From assembly GCA_028868455.1 (NCBI GenBank), contig JAGWUK010000087.1, positions 1 through 8,963 on the forward strand: DNA of 8,963 bases, in the 5' to 3' direction. Of the stretch, positions 1 through 7,185 are shown in pieces (within the stretch, counting starts at the first letter, position 1; each line of letters begins with the position of its first letter). Origin of the DNA: Burkholderiales bacterium (GTDB lineage Bacteria; Pseudomonadota; Gammaproteobacteria; Burkholderiales; Burkholderiaceae_D). The notes beneath the pieces are model-generated. The model was not told the DNA's origin, did no database searches, and saw only the letters and a list, made by a program, of their open reading frames with translations. The position numbers were made by a program, and so were the translations under genes.

Positions 1-237
1 GAAGCTGACAAGCCAGCGGGTTACACGCCAGGCTGCGGGCGGCAGCTTTCTCTCTTCGACCTATTATTTTTACAACACAGCTAATAGAATTAGCAATAGA
101 ATAATTTCAAGTTATTCCATGGCTGATGCATGAAGTTTGACTGTTCATGAGAAACACCGCCGCATTCAGCGCAGAAAAGCTTTTCGTCCCTGACGCACTT
201 TGGCGCATTCCCGATTCATTTTTTCTGAAAGAACATC
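1..237. other. Left-edge leader upstream of the sulfatase gene
   Basis: I see no convincing gene here. One plus-strand frame is open from the window edge to a TAA at 82-84 and reads as a 27-codon tail ending in RQLSLFDLLFLQHS; it could be the 3' end of a gene lying to the left, but I recognise no family. From about 62 to 115 the sequence becomes AT-rich and contains short repeats, which fits a promoter or operator region for the sulfatase. The sulfatase has only a weak Shine-Dalgarno-like AAAGAA at 228-233, 4 nt before its ATG. Confidence 0.4.
80..102. promoter_or_regulatory. Inverted and direct repeats, possible operator/promoter of the sulfatase gene
   Basis: GCTAAT (80-85) and ATTAGC (89-94) form a perfect 6-bp inverted repeat around a 3-nt centre. 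Overlapping it, AATAGAAT occurs twice as a direct repeat (83-90 and 95-102), 12 bp apart; each copy contains a TAGAAT that could act as a -10 hexamer. The site lies about 140 bp before the sulfatase ATG. The repeats are seen directly; that they bind a regulator or RNA polymerase is inference, and no good -35 partner is evident. Confidence 0.25.
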
Positions 238-2199
238 ATGAGTACAGATACCGCGACACCAAGGCCGAATATCCTCTTCATCATGGTCGATCAGATGCGT
301 TATGCGCCGCTCTATCCAGACGATCCGCTGGAGCCCTTGTATCAGATACTGCGGTTCCAGCAAGGCGACATATCTGACAACCCGTATGCCGATTTATTTC
401 CCGGTTTTCGTCTGTTGCGTGAACATGGTGTGTCCTTGCAAAATCATACCTGTTCCAGCATTGCCTGCGTCCCCAGTCGCGGTACGATCATGACCGGTCA
501 ATACAGTGCGCGTAGCGGCGTCACGCAGACTGAGGGCATGTTCAAAATCGATACCGATCCGGCGTTTCCGTGGCTGCCGCAGGATGGTGTTCCGACGATG
601 GGCGACTGGTTTCGCGCGGCAGGCTATGAAACCCATTATTTTGGCCGTTGGGATTTATCCAATCCACCCATGAGCAATCTGGAACAGTGGGGATTTAGCG
701 ACTGGGAATATTCTGAACCGTCCGATCAGCGTTTCGGCACCGCCAATCTTGGCGTCTATCGCGACAAATCCTATACCGATCTGGTCAATACATTTTTGCG
801 ACGCAAAGCCCTGGGCGTGGAAGCCAATATCATCAACAGCAGCAATCCCACCAACGCCAGCTTTAAACAACGTCCCTGGCTGGCCGTGGCGTCGTTTGTG
901 AATCCACATGACATCGGCGCCTATCCTTTCCCTTGGCAACCGGCAATCGAGCAGGCTGGCCCGAACGCTTATCAGCCGAATTTGCAAAACCCGATGACAC
1001 CGTATGGCGCGCCACCCAAAGGTGCACATAGCCAGCCACCGCAATATGGCAAGGTGCCCAATAATTTTGTCGGTACCTACCGCGTTCCGCTGAACCCCGG
1101 CGGATTCCAGCCCGGCAACGTCAAACTACCGGCCAACTGGCGCAGCGATTTGTCGAGCAAACCGGATTGTCAGTACGATTATTCCTATAAGTTTCAACTG
1201 GCATTGACGACCATGCGCGGCCAGCATGCCGTTGTGCCATCGCCCTATCCTTTCAAAATGCAAAGCAATACCGAAGACTGGTACCGGCACTATCTGGCGT
1301 TTTATCTTTACCTGCAATATCTGGTCAATCTGGAAGTCAGCTCGGTGCTGGAACGTTTATTCGAAAGCGGTCTGGATAAAAACACCATCGTCGTGTTCAC
1401 TTCCGATCACGGTGAGCTGGCTGGTGCGCACGGCGGGCAGATAGAAAAATGGTGCGGCGCCTATCAGGAGAGTATCCATATCCCGGCCATCATTTGCTCA
1501 CCACTGGTTAATCCGGACAAAGCCATGCGCACGGTGCAAAGTCACACCACGCACGTCGATTGGGTGCCGACGCTGCTTGGGTTGGCCGGTTTTGATCAGG
1601 CCGATCGCGAGCGTCTGGGACAATTCATCCAGGGCCACACCGTCAAGCCGCTGGCTGGCGAGGACTTGTCACCGGTTATTCTGGGCAAGACCCGACACAC
1701 TGAACGTCAGGGGGTCTTATTTGTCTCCGACGACAACATCACCGCGCCGCTCGACACCAATTACAGCCCGGACAGTTATGACTGGTATGTCAATATCACC
1801 AAGCGCCTGACCGCCCCCGACGGCGACCCGACCGCAGAACGCCCGCTGAAAGCACCGGGGCCGGTTGTTCAGCCGAATCATATTCAATCGTATTTTGAGC
1901 ACCCGTGGAAACTGGTGCGCTATTGGGAACCGGATAATCCGACGAATACCCAATGGGAGCTGTATAACCTGGACGTGGATGCCAATGAAAACCACAATCT
2001 GCTCAGTTGGGATACCGCTACCGGCGCACCGGTGTTGCGCCTGCGCCTGATAACCGAACTCGGACTCGGCATTCCGCAAACCGAGCATGCATTGCTGCAT
2101 TTGCGTCTGGCGCTGAACAAATCTCTGCTTGCCGCAGGATATACGCCAAAAAACATCCACAATCTTGGCACTGCCGAAGATGGGCAAGCACCGGACTGA
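238..2199 (+). CDS. Type I (formylglycine-dependent) sulfatase, arylsulfatase/choline-sulfatase-like
   Basis: A 653-aa member of the alkaline phosphatase/sulfatase superfamily, predicted to hydrolyse a sulfate ester; the substrate cannot be told from the sequence. The N-terminal metal-binding strand is NILFIMVDQMR (residues 11-21, with D18 and Q19). The sulfatase signature CVPSRG starts at C77, the cysteine that is converted to formylglycine in this family, and is followed by GQYSARSGV (88-96). Further motifs are NPHD (222-225), SDHGEL (389-394, metal ligands D390 and H391) and K404 ahead of YQESIHIPAII. The protein is longer than many sulfatases; the extra length is partly a Pro/Asn/Gln-rich stretch at about 240-310. 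There is no signal peptide, so a cytoplasmic site is likely. The ATG at 238 places the first core strand 10 residues in, as usual. No formylglycine-generating enzyme or sulfate ester transporter gene lies in the window. A phosphonate monoester hydrolase-type activity is an alternative within the superfamily. Confidence 0.93.
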   Translation: MSTDTATPRPNILFIMVDQMRYAPLYPDDPLEPLYQILRFQQGDISDNPYADLFPGFRLLREHGVSLQNHTCSSIACVPSRGTIMTGQYSARSGVTQTEGMFKIDTDPAFPWLPQDGVPTMGDWFRAAGYETHYFGRWDLSNPPMSNLEQWGFSDWEYSEPSDQRFGTANLGVYRDKSYTDLVNTFLRRKALGVEANIINSSNPTNASFKQRPWLAVASFVNPHDIGAYPFPWQPAIEQAGPNAYQPNLQNPMTPYGAPPKGAHSQPPQYGKVPNNFVGTYRVPLNPGGFQPGNVKLPANWRSDLSSKPDCQYDYSYKFQLALTTMRGQHAVVPSPYPFKMQSNTEDWYRHYLAFYLYLQYLVNLEVSSVLERLFESGLDKNTIVVFTSDHGELAGAHGGQIEKWCGAYQESIHIPAIICSPLVNPDKAMRTVQSHTTHVDWVPTLLGLAGFDQADRERLGQFIQGHTVKPLAGEDLSPVILGKTRHTERQGVLFVSDDNITAPLDTNYSPDSYDWYVNITKRLTAPDGDPTAERPLKAPGPVVQPNHIQSYFEHPWKLVRYWEPDNPTNTQWELYNLDVDANENHNLLSWDTATGAPVLRLRLITELGLGIPQTEHALLHLRLALNKSLLAAGYTPKNIHNLGTAEDGQAPD

Positions 2200-2509
2200 T
2201 GGCTATCCGCGCGTTAAAGTTACAGGACTGACGCAAAATCGTTCCGGAAAGGCGAAACATCCTTTGGTGCTGAGGCAACTTCCCTTGCACGGGAAGCACG
2301 TTACGTCTGCAGACAACTTGTTGTCTGAATGCCCGACTACACCATAGCGACGAAAGCTGTGCATATCGAACGACAAGGAGCTATAACCCCGTCGGGGCGG
2401 ATTGATGTTAGCCCTAAGTCAGCGTCGGCGTGCTTCTTGAGCCAGGTCAGCGACACCGGATTTCGCTTTCACCTATAATGCTAGCATTCGTATTTAAAGG
2501 AAAACTGTC
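2200..2509. other. Gene-free stretch rich in perfect hairpins
   Basis: No coding frame looks real here. On the plus strand four hairpins follow closely. AAAGG/CCTTT (2248-2252 with 2261-2265) can be extended by CC/GG. CTTCCC/GGGAAG (2279-2284 with 2291-2296) encloses TTGCAC and has outer GTG/CAC pairs (2267-2269 with 2297-2299). CAGACAAC/GTTGTCTG (2310-2317 with 2320-2327) is an 8-bp near-perfect palindrome. CCCC/GGGG (2387-2390 with 2394-2397) closes a GTC loop. GTCAGCG occurs twice (2418-2424 and 2446-2452). None of the hairpins is followed by a U-run, so a classical terminator for the sulfatase is not visible. The pattern suggests a structured RNA, a relic of a structured mobile element such as a group II intron, or an intergenic repeat; I cannot decide which. 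Confidence 0.4.
2474..2479 (+). promoter_or_regulatory. Candidate -10 box for grxD-ubiX
   Basis: A perfect TATAAT lies 30 nt before the grxD ATG, giving a plausible short leader. The -35 region at the expected spacing (about 2451-2456, CGACAC) matches poorly, so an activator or a relaxed -35 would be needed. The grxD ribosome binding site AAAGGA (2496-2501) is good, 8 nt before the ATG. Confidence 0.4.
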
Positions 2510-2821
2510 ATGAGCGACGTTCAAAGCTGGATTAAAGAAACCGTAACCCAAAACCCTGTTGTGCTGTTCATGAAAGGCACCGCGCAATTTCCGCAGTGCG
2601 GATTTTCCGGCCGTGCAGTACAGGTATTGAAAGCCTGTGGCGTTGATAACCTGGTCACAGTCAATGTACTGGAAGATCCGGAAGTGCGTCAGGGCATCAA
2701 GGATTTTTCCAATTGGCCAACCATTCCTCAGTTGTATGTCAAAGGCGAATTCATCGGTGGCTCGGACATCATGAATGAAATGTTTGACAACGGCGAATTG
2801 CAGTCCCTGCTCAAAGACTGA
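2510..2821 (+). CDS. grxD: Monothiol glutaredoxin, CGFS type (Grx4/GrxD family)
   Basis: A 103-aa protein of the usual length for single-domain bacterial CGFS glutaredoxins. In this family the protein binds a glutathione-ligated [2Fe-2S] cluster, usually as a dimer or with a BolA partner, and takes part in cytoplasmic Fe-S cluster delivery rather than dithiol reduction. Visible landmarks are K22 in [10 protein letters not shown], the active-site CGFS at 30-33, the WPTIPQLYV segment (69-77) with the cis-proline at P73 that binds glutathione, and the GGSDI motif (83-87). The start ATG is preceded by a clear AAAGGA site. The ubiX ATG follows 7 nt after the stop, which points to co-transcription and probably translational coupling. 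No BolA-like gene is present in the window. Confidence 0.96.
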   Translation: MSDVQSWIKETVTQNPVVLFMKGTAQFPQCGFSGRAVQVLKACGVDNLVTVNVLEDPEVRQGIKDFSNWPTIPQLYVKGEFIGGSDIMNEMFDNGELQSLLKD

Positions 2822-2828
2822 TTGCCGG

Positions 2829-3416
2829 ATGCACGCTAAGCAAGCACCAAAACGCCTGATCGTTGCCATTACCGGTGCGACAGGCGTTATTTATGGTGTG
2901 CGCCTGTTGCAGACACTGCAAGAGCTGCCAGATGTCGAAAGTCATTTGCTGATTTCTGAGGCCGGTGTACTGAATTTGCATCAGGAACTGGATATGAAAC
3001 GTAAGGACGTCGAAGCACTGGCGGACATCGTCCACAATGTGCGCGATGTCGGTGCCAGCATTGCCAGTGGGTCTTTTCAATCTGATGGCATGATCATTGC
3101 GCCTTGCTCTATGAAAACGCTGGCTGCTGTGGCACATGGTCTGTCAGATAATCTCATCACGCGTGCCGCCGACGTGGTACTCAAGGAACGGCGACGCCTG
3201 ATTCTGATGGTACGTGAAACCCCGTTCAACCTGGCGCATCTGCGCAATATGACGGCAGTCACCGAAATGGGGGGGATTATTTTCCCGCCCTTGCCTGGCT
3301 TTTATCACCGTCCGCAATCCATACAGGAAATGGTCGATCACACGGTTGGGCGCGTATTGGACATGTTTGCGCTGCCCCACGAGTTGACGCCACGCTGGAA
3401 CGGCTTGCGTCCTTAA
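2829..3416 (+). CDS. ubiX: Flavin prenyltransferase UbiX
   Basis: A 195-aa protein of the UbiX/Pad1 family. These enzymes attach a dimethylallyl group to FMN to make prenylated FMN, the cofactor of UbiD-type decarboxylases, including the decarboxylation step of ubiquinone synthesis. It starts with a Rossmann-like RLIVAITGATGVIYGVRLL (9-27, FMN binding) and also carries the family motifs ASGSFQSDGM (79-88), APCSMKTLA (91-99), the RRRLILMVRETP block (121-132) and PPLPGFYHRPQS (153-164). It resembles E. coli UbiX along its whole length. The open frame extends upstream into grxD (an in-frame ATG at 2775), but the ATG at 2829 gives the family's normal N-terminus. No clear Shine-Dalgarno precedes this ATG, so it probably relies on ribosomes that have just terminated on grxD. 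No ubiD is seen in the window. Confidence 0.96.
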   Translation: MHAKQAPKRLIVAITGATGVIYGVRLLQTLQELPDVESHLLISEAGVLNLHQELDMKRKDVEALADIVHNVRDVGASIASGSFQSDGMIIAPCSMKTLAAVAHGLSDNLITRAADVVLKERRRLILMVRETPFNLAHLRNMTAVTEMGGIIFPPLPGFYHRPQSIQEMVDHTVGRVLDMFALPHELTPRWNGLRP

Positions 3417-3444
3417 TTTCGTGACGTTTTCAAGCCGCGCCAGA

Positions 3445-5661
3445 TTACAGATTGTCTTTTATAAATCGCCATCTGGCTTTTTGCAAAGACCAGGTCAGCC
3501 AGTCACCGCGTACGCCATGCCCCTGCCCCGGATAGAGTTGTAACTCGTAGTCCTTGTCAGATTTGATCAAGGCATCAATCAACATGACGGAATTTTGCGG
3601 ATGAACATTGTCATCCATCGTGCCGTGCATGATCAGGATTTTTCCGCTGAGATCTTTGGCAGCCAGCGGCACGCTGGATTGCTCATAGCCACGCTGATTC
3701 TCTTGCGGCAATCCCATGTAGCGCTCGGTATACACGCTGTCGTACAAACGCCAATCGGTCACTGGCGCGCCAACCAGACCCAGTTTCCAGGCTTTGCTGT
3801 GGGTCATTGCGTAGGACGTAAAATAGCCGCCATAACTCCAGCCGTTCAAAGCGATCCTGTCCATGTCGGCCCATCCCTGTTGCCGCAACCACGCCAGTCC
3901 ATCGAGTTGATCCTGTAGTTCCAGTTGTCCCAGATTTCTGTGTATGGGCCAGGCGCTGGCAACGCCTTTGTCGCTGGCACTGCGGTTGTCCAAAATCCAG
4001 ACCACGTAGCCATGCTGCGCAAGAAACTGATACCAGAGATTTGCGTTCCAGCGATCGCGTACTTGTGGCGCCATCGGCCCGGCATACACATTTTGCACCA
4101 CCGGGTATTTCTTTTTCGGATCAAAATCAGGCGGCAGAAACAGCAGGCTTTCCATTGCAAAGCCATCGCGCGTCGGCACCTGCTGTTGCTTCATGATCGC
4201 CTGCTTCAGATTGTGCAATTGGACGGGTATGCCCGCATCGTCAATCAACCTGACCTGCTCTCCGGCATCGTTGAACAAAGCTTGTTTCGGCGGCTGTCGC
4301 AAACTGCTCCATGAATCCAGAAAATACGTGAAATGTGTATTCCAGCGCACGGTATGCATGCCCGAATCTGCGCTGAGGCGCTGCCTGTGCTGTCCATCCA
4401 GTTGCACCGAATACACATCGTTACCGATGGGATTGCGTTCGTTAGACACGAACAAGACGCGTGAACGAAGTTCGTCAACACCGTCCACATGACGCACATC
4501 CCAATCGCCTTGTGTCAGCGCAGCTTTCAGGTGATATGCCTGATCGTAGCGATAGATATGACGATGCCCGCTGCGATCTGACTCCCAGAGAAAGCCGCCA
4601 TCCTTTAGAAACACCGGCAAAGGCAGGCGCTCGGTCCAGGCCGGACTGCTTTCCCTGACCATCACGCGGCTGCGGCTTGCTTGTTGAGAACCAGCGTTCT
4701 TCTGGTCATACAGCCGTAAGTCCAGCCAGCTTTGCACGCGATCTTGCCATGCGGCGAGCAGGTGACCATCCGGCGCCCAGCCAACTTGCACGATCAGCGT
4801 TTCGCTGCCGGGATAGGGGTTTTCTGTCCAGATGGTTTGTGCTTTCAAATCGACGATGCCCAGGCGAACGACAGGATTCGGATCGCCCGCTTTGGGATAG
4901 CGCGTGCTTTGCGGTTTGGCGGGCAAGGCAAAATCTCCGCTCAGCGTGTACAAGGGGACTTTGCTTTCATCGAAGTTCAGGAAGGCGAGTTTTTTCGAAT
5001 CAGGCGACCACCAGAATGCGCGATGCTTGCCGCGTCCGTAAATTTCTTCCATGTACACCCAATCAAGACGCCCGTTCAGATTGGTGTCGCTGCCATCACT
5101 TGTCAGGCGCCGTTCGCGTGCGCTGGCGACGTCGGTCACATACAGATCATTGCCTTTCAGGTAGGCGACTGATCTGGCATCTGGCGACAAGATGGCTTCG
5201 TCTTTCGTGTCATTAGGTGTGTGCGTCAATTCCCGCACTGTATTGTGGCGACGATCCAGCAGCCATAAATCCTTGCGGTAACTAAACAGATAGGAATGGA
5301 CTTCCGGCTTAATTTGCGGCGTGAGTTCCTTGAGTATTCTCTGCACATCGTCAGCATCAATCCCCGCGGCTGTCAGCAGCGCCGACAAGTTATCGTCAGC
5401 TTTGAGCAAGTGCTTTTCCCACGTCACAGGATCGACGATCCATTGCTGAACGATACCGTCTTTCATCTGCGTCTCAATCAGACGATTCTGTGCATCCCAG
5501 TTTAAATGCGTCAGCGGTGCCGCCTCAAACTTTGTTTTATGCAGCGGGTGATACAGCATCTCCAGCGTCAATAAGCCATCGTCGCTGCCTGCCCGCGCAG
5601 GCGCCACCAGAGACGTCAAGGAAATCAACGCAATCAGACACTGCGCAACTTTTCTGTGCAT
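3445..5661 (-). CDS. Secreted S9B-family prolyl dipeptidyl peptidase (DPP IV-like)
   Basis: A 738-aa serine exopeptidase expected to release X-Pro (or X-Ala) dipeptides from N-termini. The chosen start (ATG at 5661) gives a clean signal peptide MHRKVAQCLIALISLTSL ending in APARA before GSDDG, so the protein is exported to the periplasm or beyond. It has a good site, AAGAGG (5668-5673), 6 nt upstream. The frame extends to a start at 5745, but that adds 28 residues that spoil the signal peptide. Numbered from the chosen start, residues 30-500 form the beta-propeller domain, with DWVYMEEIYGR at about 200-210 (E205 and E206 correspond to the double glutamate that grips the substrate N-terminus). 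The C-terminal alpha/beta hydrolase domain carries the triad: S609 in GWSYGG, D683 in HGTMDDNVH and H715 in YPGQGHG. It converges with ubiX, with 28 nt between stops, and shows no functional tie to its neighbours. Confidence 0.93.
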   Translation of the reverse strand: MHRKVAQCLIALISLTSLVAPARAGSDDGLLTLEMLYHPLHKTKFEAAPLTHLNWDAQNRLIETQMKDGIVQQWIVDPVTWEKHLLKADDNLSALLTAAGIDADDVQRILKELTPQIKPEVHSYLFSYRKDLWLLDRRHNTVRELTHTPNDTKDEAILSPDARSVAYLKGNDLYVTDVASARERRLTSDGSDTNLNGRLDWVYMEEIYGRGKHRAFWWSPDSKKLAFLNFDESKVPLYTLSGDFALPAKPQSTRYPKAGDPNPVVRLGIVDLKAQTIWTENPYPGSETLIVQVGWAPDGHLLAAWQDRVQSWLDLRLYDQKNAGSQQASRSRVMVRESSPAWTERLPLPVFLKDGGFLWESDRSGHRHIYRYDQAYHLKAALTQGDWDVRHVDGVDELRSRVLFVSNERNPIGNDVYSVQLDGQHRQRLSADSGMHTVRWNTHFTYFLDSWSSLRQPPKQALFNDAGEQVRLIDDAGIPVQLHNLKQAIMKQQQVPTRDGFAMESLLFLPPDFDPKKKYPVVQNVYAGPMAPQVRDRWNANLWYQFLAQHGYVVWILDNRSASDKGVASAWPIHRNLGQLELQDQLDGLAWLRQQGWADMDRIALNGWSYGGYFTSYAMTHSKAWKLGLVGAPVTDWRLYDSVYTERYMGLPQENQRGYEQSSVPLAAKDLSGKILIMHGTMDDNVHPQNSVMLIDALIKSDKDYELQLYPGQGHGVRGDWLTWSLQKARWRFIKDNL

Positions 5662-5934
5662 AGCAAGCCTCTTCCGGGAGCAAGTTATCGTTATCGACCT
5701 GACGCTGGCCAAATCAGGTGGTACCGGCCAGCTCAACAGCGGCAAGCTTATCGCATCTCAAACGGTTTCATGCCACGTACGAGAAAATTTTTCCGTTCGA
5801 TATGCAGACTTTGCAGAAATGAAAATCGGGCAGTCCCGGAACGCAGTATCCATGCGGCCCGCAGGCCAGTCAGGCTGAAAACCCTTATGGATATTGCGCT
5901 CTGAGGCATGCCGATGTGAAATTGTTATCCGTAT
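5662..5934. other. Spacer between the membrane-protein gene and the S9 peptidase gene
   Basis: This 273-bp stretch separates two minus-strand genes. It must hold the end of the cassette transcript and probably the peptidase promoter, but I see neither a convincing -35/-10 pair nor a hairpin with a U-run. Short symmetrical elements are GGCC-CGCA-GGCC (5856-5867) and the palindrome GGCATGCC (5905-5912). A plus-strand open frame through the region (5656-5904) has no family resemblance, overlaps the peptidase start and is rejected as a gene. Confidence 0.4.
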
Positions 5935-7023
5935 CTAGCGCTGGTAGGTATGCTCCAGTTTTCGAACCAGTCGCATTAGCGTATCGGCTTGCCTTTCCTG
6001 CAGGGCGACCTGACGATCCAGATGATCAAGTTTATCAACCAGCAAACGAATGGAAGCCTCAAGCGTATCCGTGCCCCGATGCTGATTTTGATGCATGCGC
6101 TCCACCAGGCGCGTCAACACGCTCAATAAATCTTGCGTGCTGTTCAGTTGTGTCGTGTTATTTCGTTCAATGGAACGCACCATGGATTCCATCTGCTGCA
6201 TGCTTCGGCACAAAGCATTCAAGCTGATGTCGGCCTGGGTCGGCTCTGGCGCGTGCACGCCCGAGTCACCCACGACTGGCGTCTGGCGAACCCACTGCAT
6301 GCAAAGAAAAAGCAGATGACTTGCAGCGAGTAACAGCAAAGCGAACATCGGGAACGCCGGCAGTGCGAAGCGCGCACCGTGCGACAGGTACAATGCGTTG
6401 GCACATGCCGCAGCATATAAAGACGCGCTACCGAAACCCAGCATCGCAAGCAATGCGCGAGAAAAATCGATCCGGTGCGCTGACGCCAATTCGTCACCAT
6501 ACAAGCATTGCAAAAACACGGTGCGCTTGTCATCCGGCGGTGCCAGCAAAATTCCTTCAGATTTCGTCGCGATCCAATTGGCATTGACACCAAATTGATC
6601 CGCAGTTCGCTGATACACGCCGTCCAGCGGCGCATATGTTCGTTTGCGCTGTTGTAAAAAAACCTGCGCAACAAGCGTCAGAAAATTCAAGCCCAACACG
6701 CCCGCGAGATATCTGCCTGAATCTGTATCCAGACTGATTTGTCGTGCAGAGCTGATACTAACGCCGTAGAGCGCGACAGTCAGCGAAAACCAGACGAGCA
6801 GCAAAGTACGCGTCAGGCTCAGTCGTTCAAGAGCATTCAGCAAAATTCCGCGCCCGATCACTGACACTATCAGCGGAAAAATTGCCAGCAGTGCGACAAA
6901 TATTTCGAGGCTCGACCGACCGCCGGATTCCAGCAGCCAGATGCTTCCGGAAGCCACCGCCAGGCAAAGCGAAGCCATTGCTGTCAACGTTAGTGCAAAA
7001 CCCAGTCTTGATTTGTTATGCAT
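5935..7023 (-). CDS. Polytopic membrane protein with C-terminal coiled coil, function unknown
   Basis: A 362-aa protein that I do not recognise. Hydrophobic segments suggest about six membrane spans at residues 8-31, 39-63, 71-91, 106-124, 189-213 and 219-245. Between spans four and five lies a soluble loop of about 65 residues (125-188), which contains YAPLDGVYQRTADQFGVN. The last 117 residues (246-362) are hydrophilic, with heptad-like spacing of Leu/Met/Val from about 265 onward (for example IRLLVDKLDHLDRQVALQE), indicating a long coiled coil or helical bundle after the last span. The ATG at 7023 has a good AAGGA site (7030-7034) 6 nt away. It lies 162 nt downstream of the second DUF2589-like gene, on the same strand. 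The design, a membrane anchor plus a coiled-coil oligomerisation arm, suggests a scaffold or a sensor/effector; that is inference. Confidence 0.8.
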   Translation of the reverse strand: MHNKSRLGFALTLTAMASLCLAVASGSIWLLESGGRSSLEIFVALLAIFPLIVSVIGRGILLNALERLSLTRTLLLVWFSLTVALYGVSISSARQISLDTDSGRYLAGVLGLNFLTLVAQVFLQQRKRTYAPLDGVYQRTADQFGVNANWIATKSEGILLAPPDDKRTVFLQCLYGDELASAHRIDFSRALLAMLGFGSASLYAAACANALYLSHGARFALPAFPMFALLLLAASHLLFLCMQWVRQTPVVGDSGVHAPEPTQADISLNALCRSMQQMESMVRSIERNNTTQLNSTQDLLSVLTRLVERMHQNQHRGTDTLEASIRLLVDKLDHLDRQVALQERQADTLMRLVRKLEHTYQR

Positions 7024-7112
7024 CGTATTTCCTTGCCCGCGCCTGCTGTTTTGTCATCGCCACCCGTAGTGCCGCTGGTGTGTCCGGATGGCGGATAGAC
7101 GTGGACGTGCGG

Positions 7113-7139
7113 GGAACAGGCGTGCAATCTGCCTGCTCC
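7113..7139 (-). other. Stable hairpin between the DUF2589-like gene and the membrane-protein gene
   Basis: Read on the minus strand, GGAGCAGGC pairs with GCCTGTTCC around a 9-nt loop: nine base pairs including one G-U. On the plus strand the same site would have an A-C mismatch, so the structure favours the cassette transcript. No U-run follows, so it is not a standard terminator. A processing site, a 3'-end stabiliser or a partial attenuator that lowers expression of the downstream membrane gene would all fit. A second, weaker pairing (CGCAG/CTGCG, 7145-7168) lies between it and the upstream stop codon. Confidence 0.4.
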
Positions 7140-7185
7140 TTATCCGCAGTAATGGGCAAGATTCTGCGCACGCTCTTTTCAATTA

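Noticed and set aside
2387..2397. CCCC-GTC-GGGG hairpin as a sulfatase terminator
   Set aside because: It is nearly 190 nt past the stop codon, has only four pairs and no U-run.
2441..2461. GAGCCAGGTCAG segment resembling part of the 4.5S (SRP) RNA core
   Set aside because: Only the short CCAGGTCAG string matches; the conserved GGAAGCAGCCA part and the pairing arms are missing.
2775..2828. Upstream in-frame start for ubiX inside grxD
   Set aside because: The extra 18 residues are encoded within the conserved end of grxD, and the ATG at 2829 gives the normal UbiX N-terminus.
5662..5745. Longer start for the S9 peptidase
   Set aside because: It places 28 residues ahead of a well-formed signal peptide; the ATG at 5661 has a better ribosome binding site.
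5656..5904. Plus-strand open frame of 82 codons upstream of the S9 peptidase
   Set aside because: It overlaps the peptidase start region, has Arg-rich shadow-like composition and no family resemblance.
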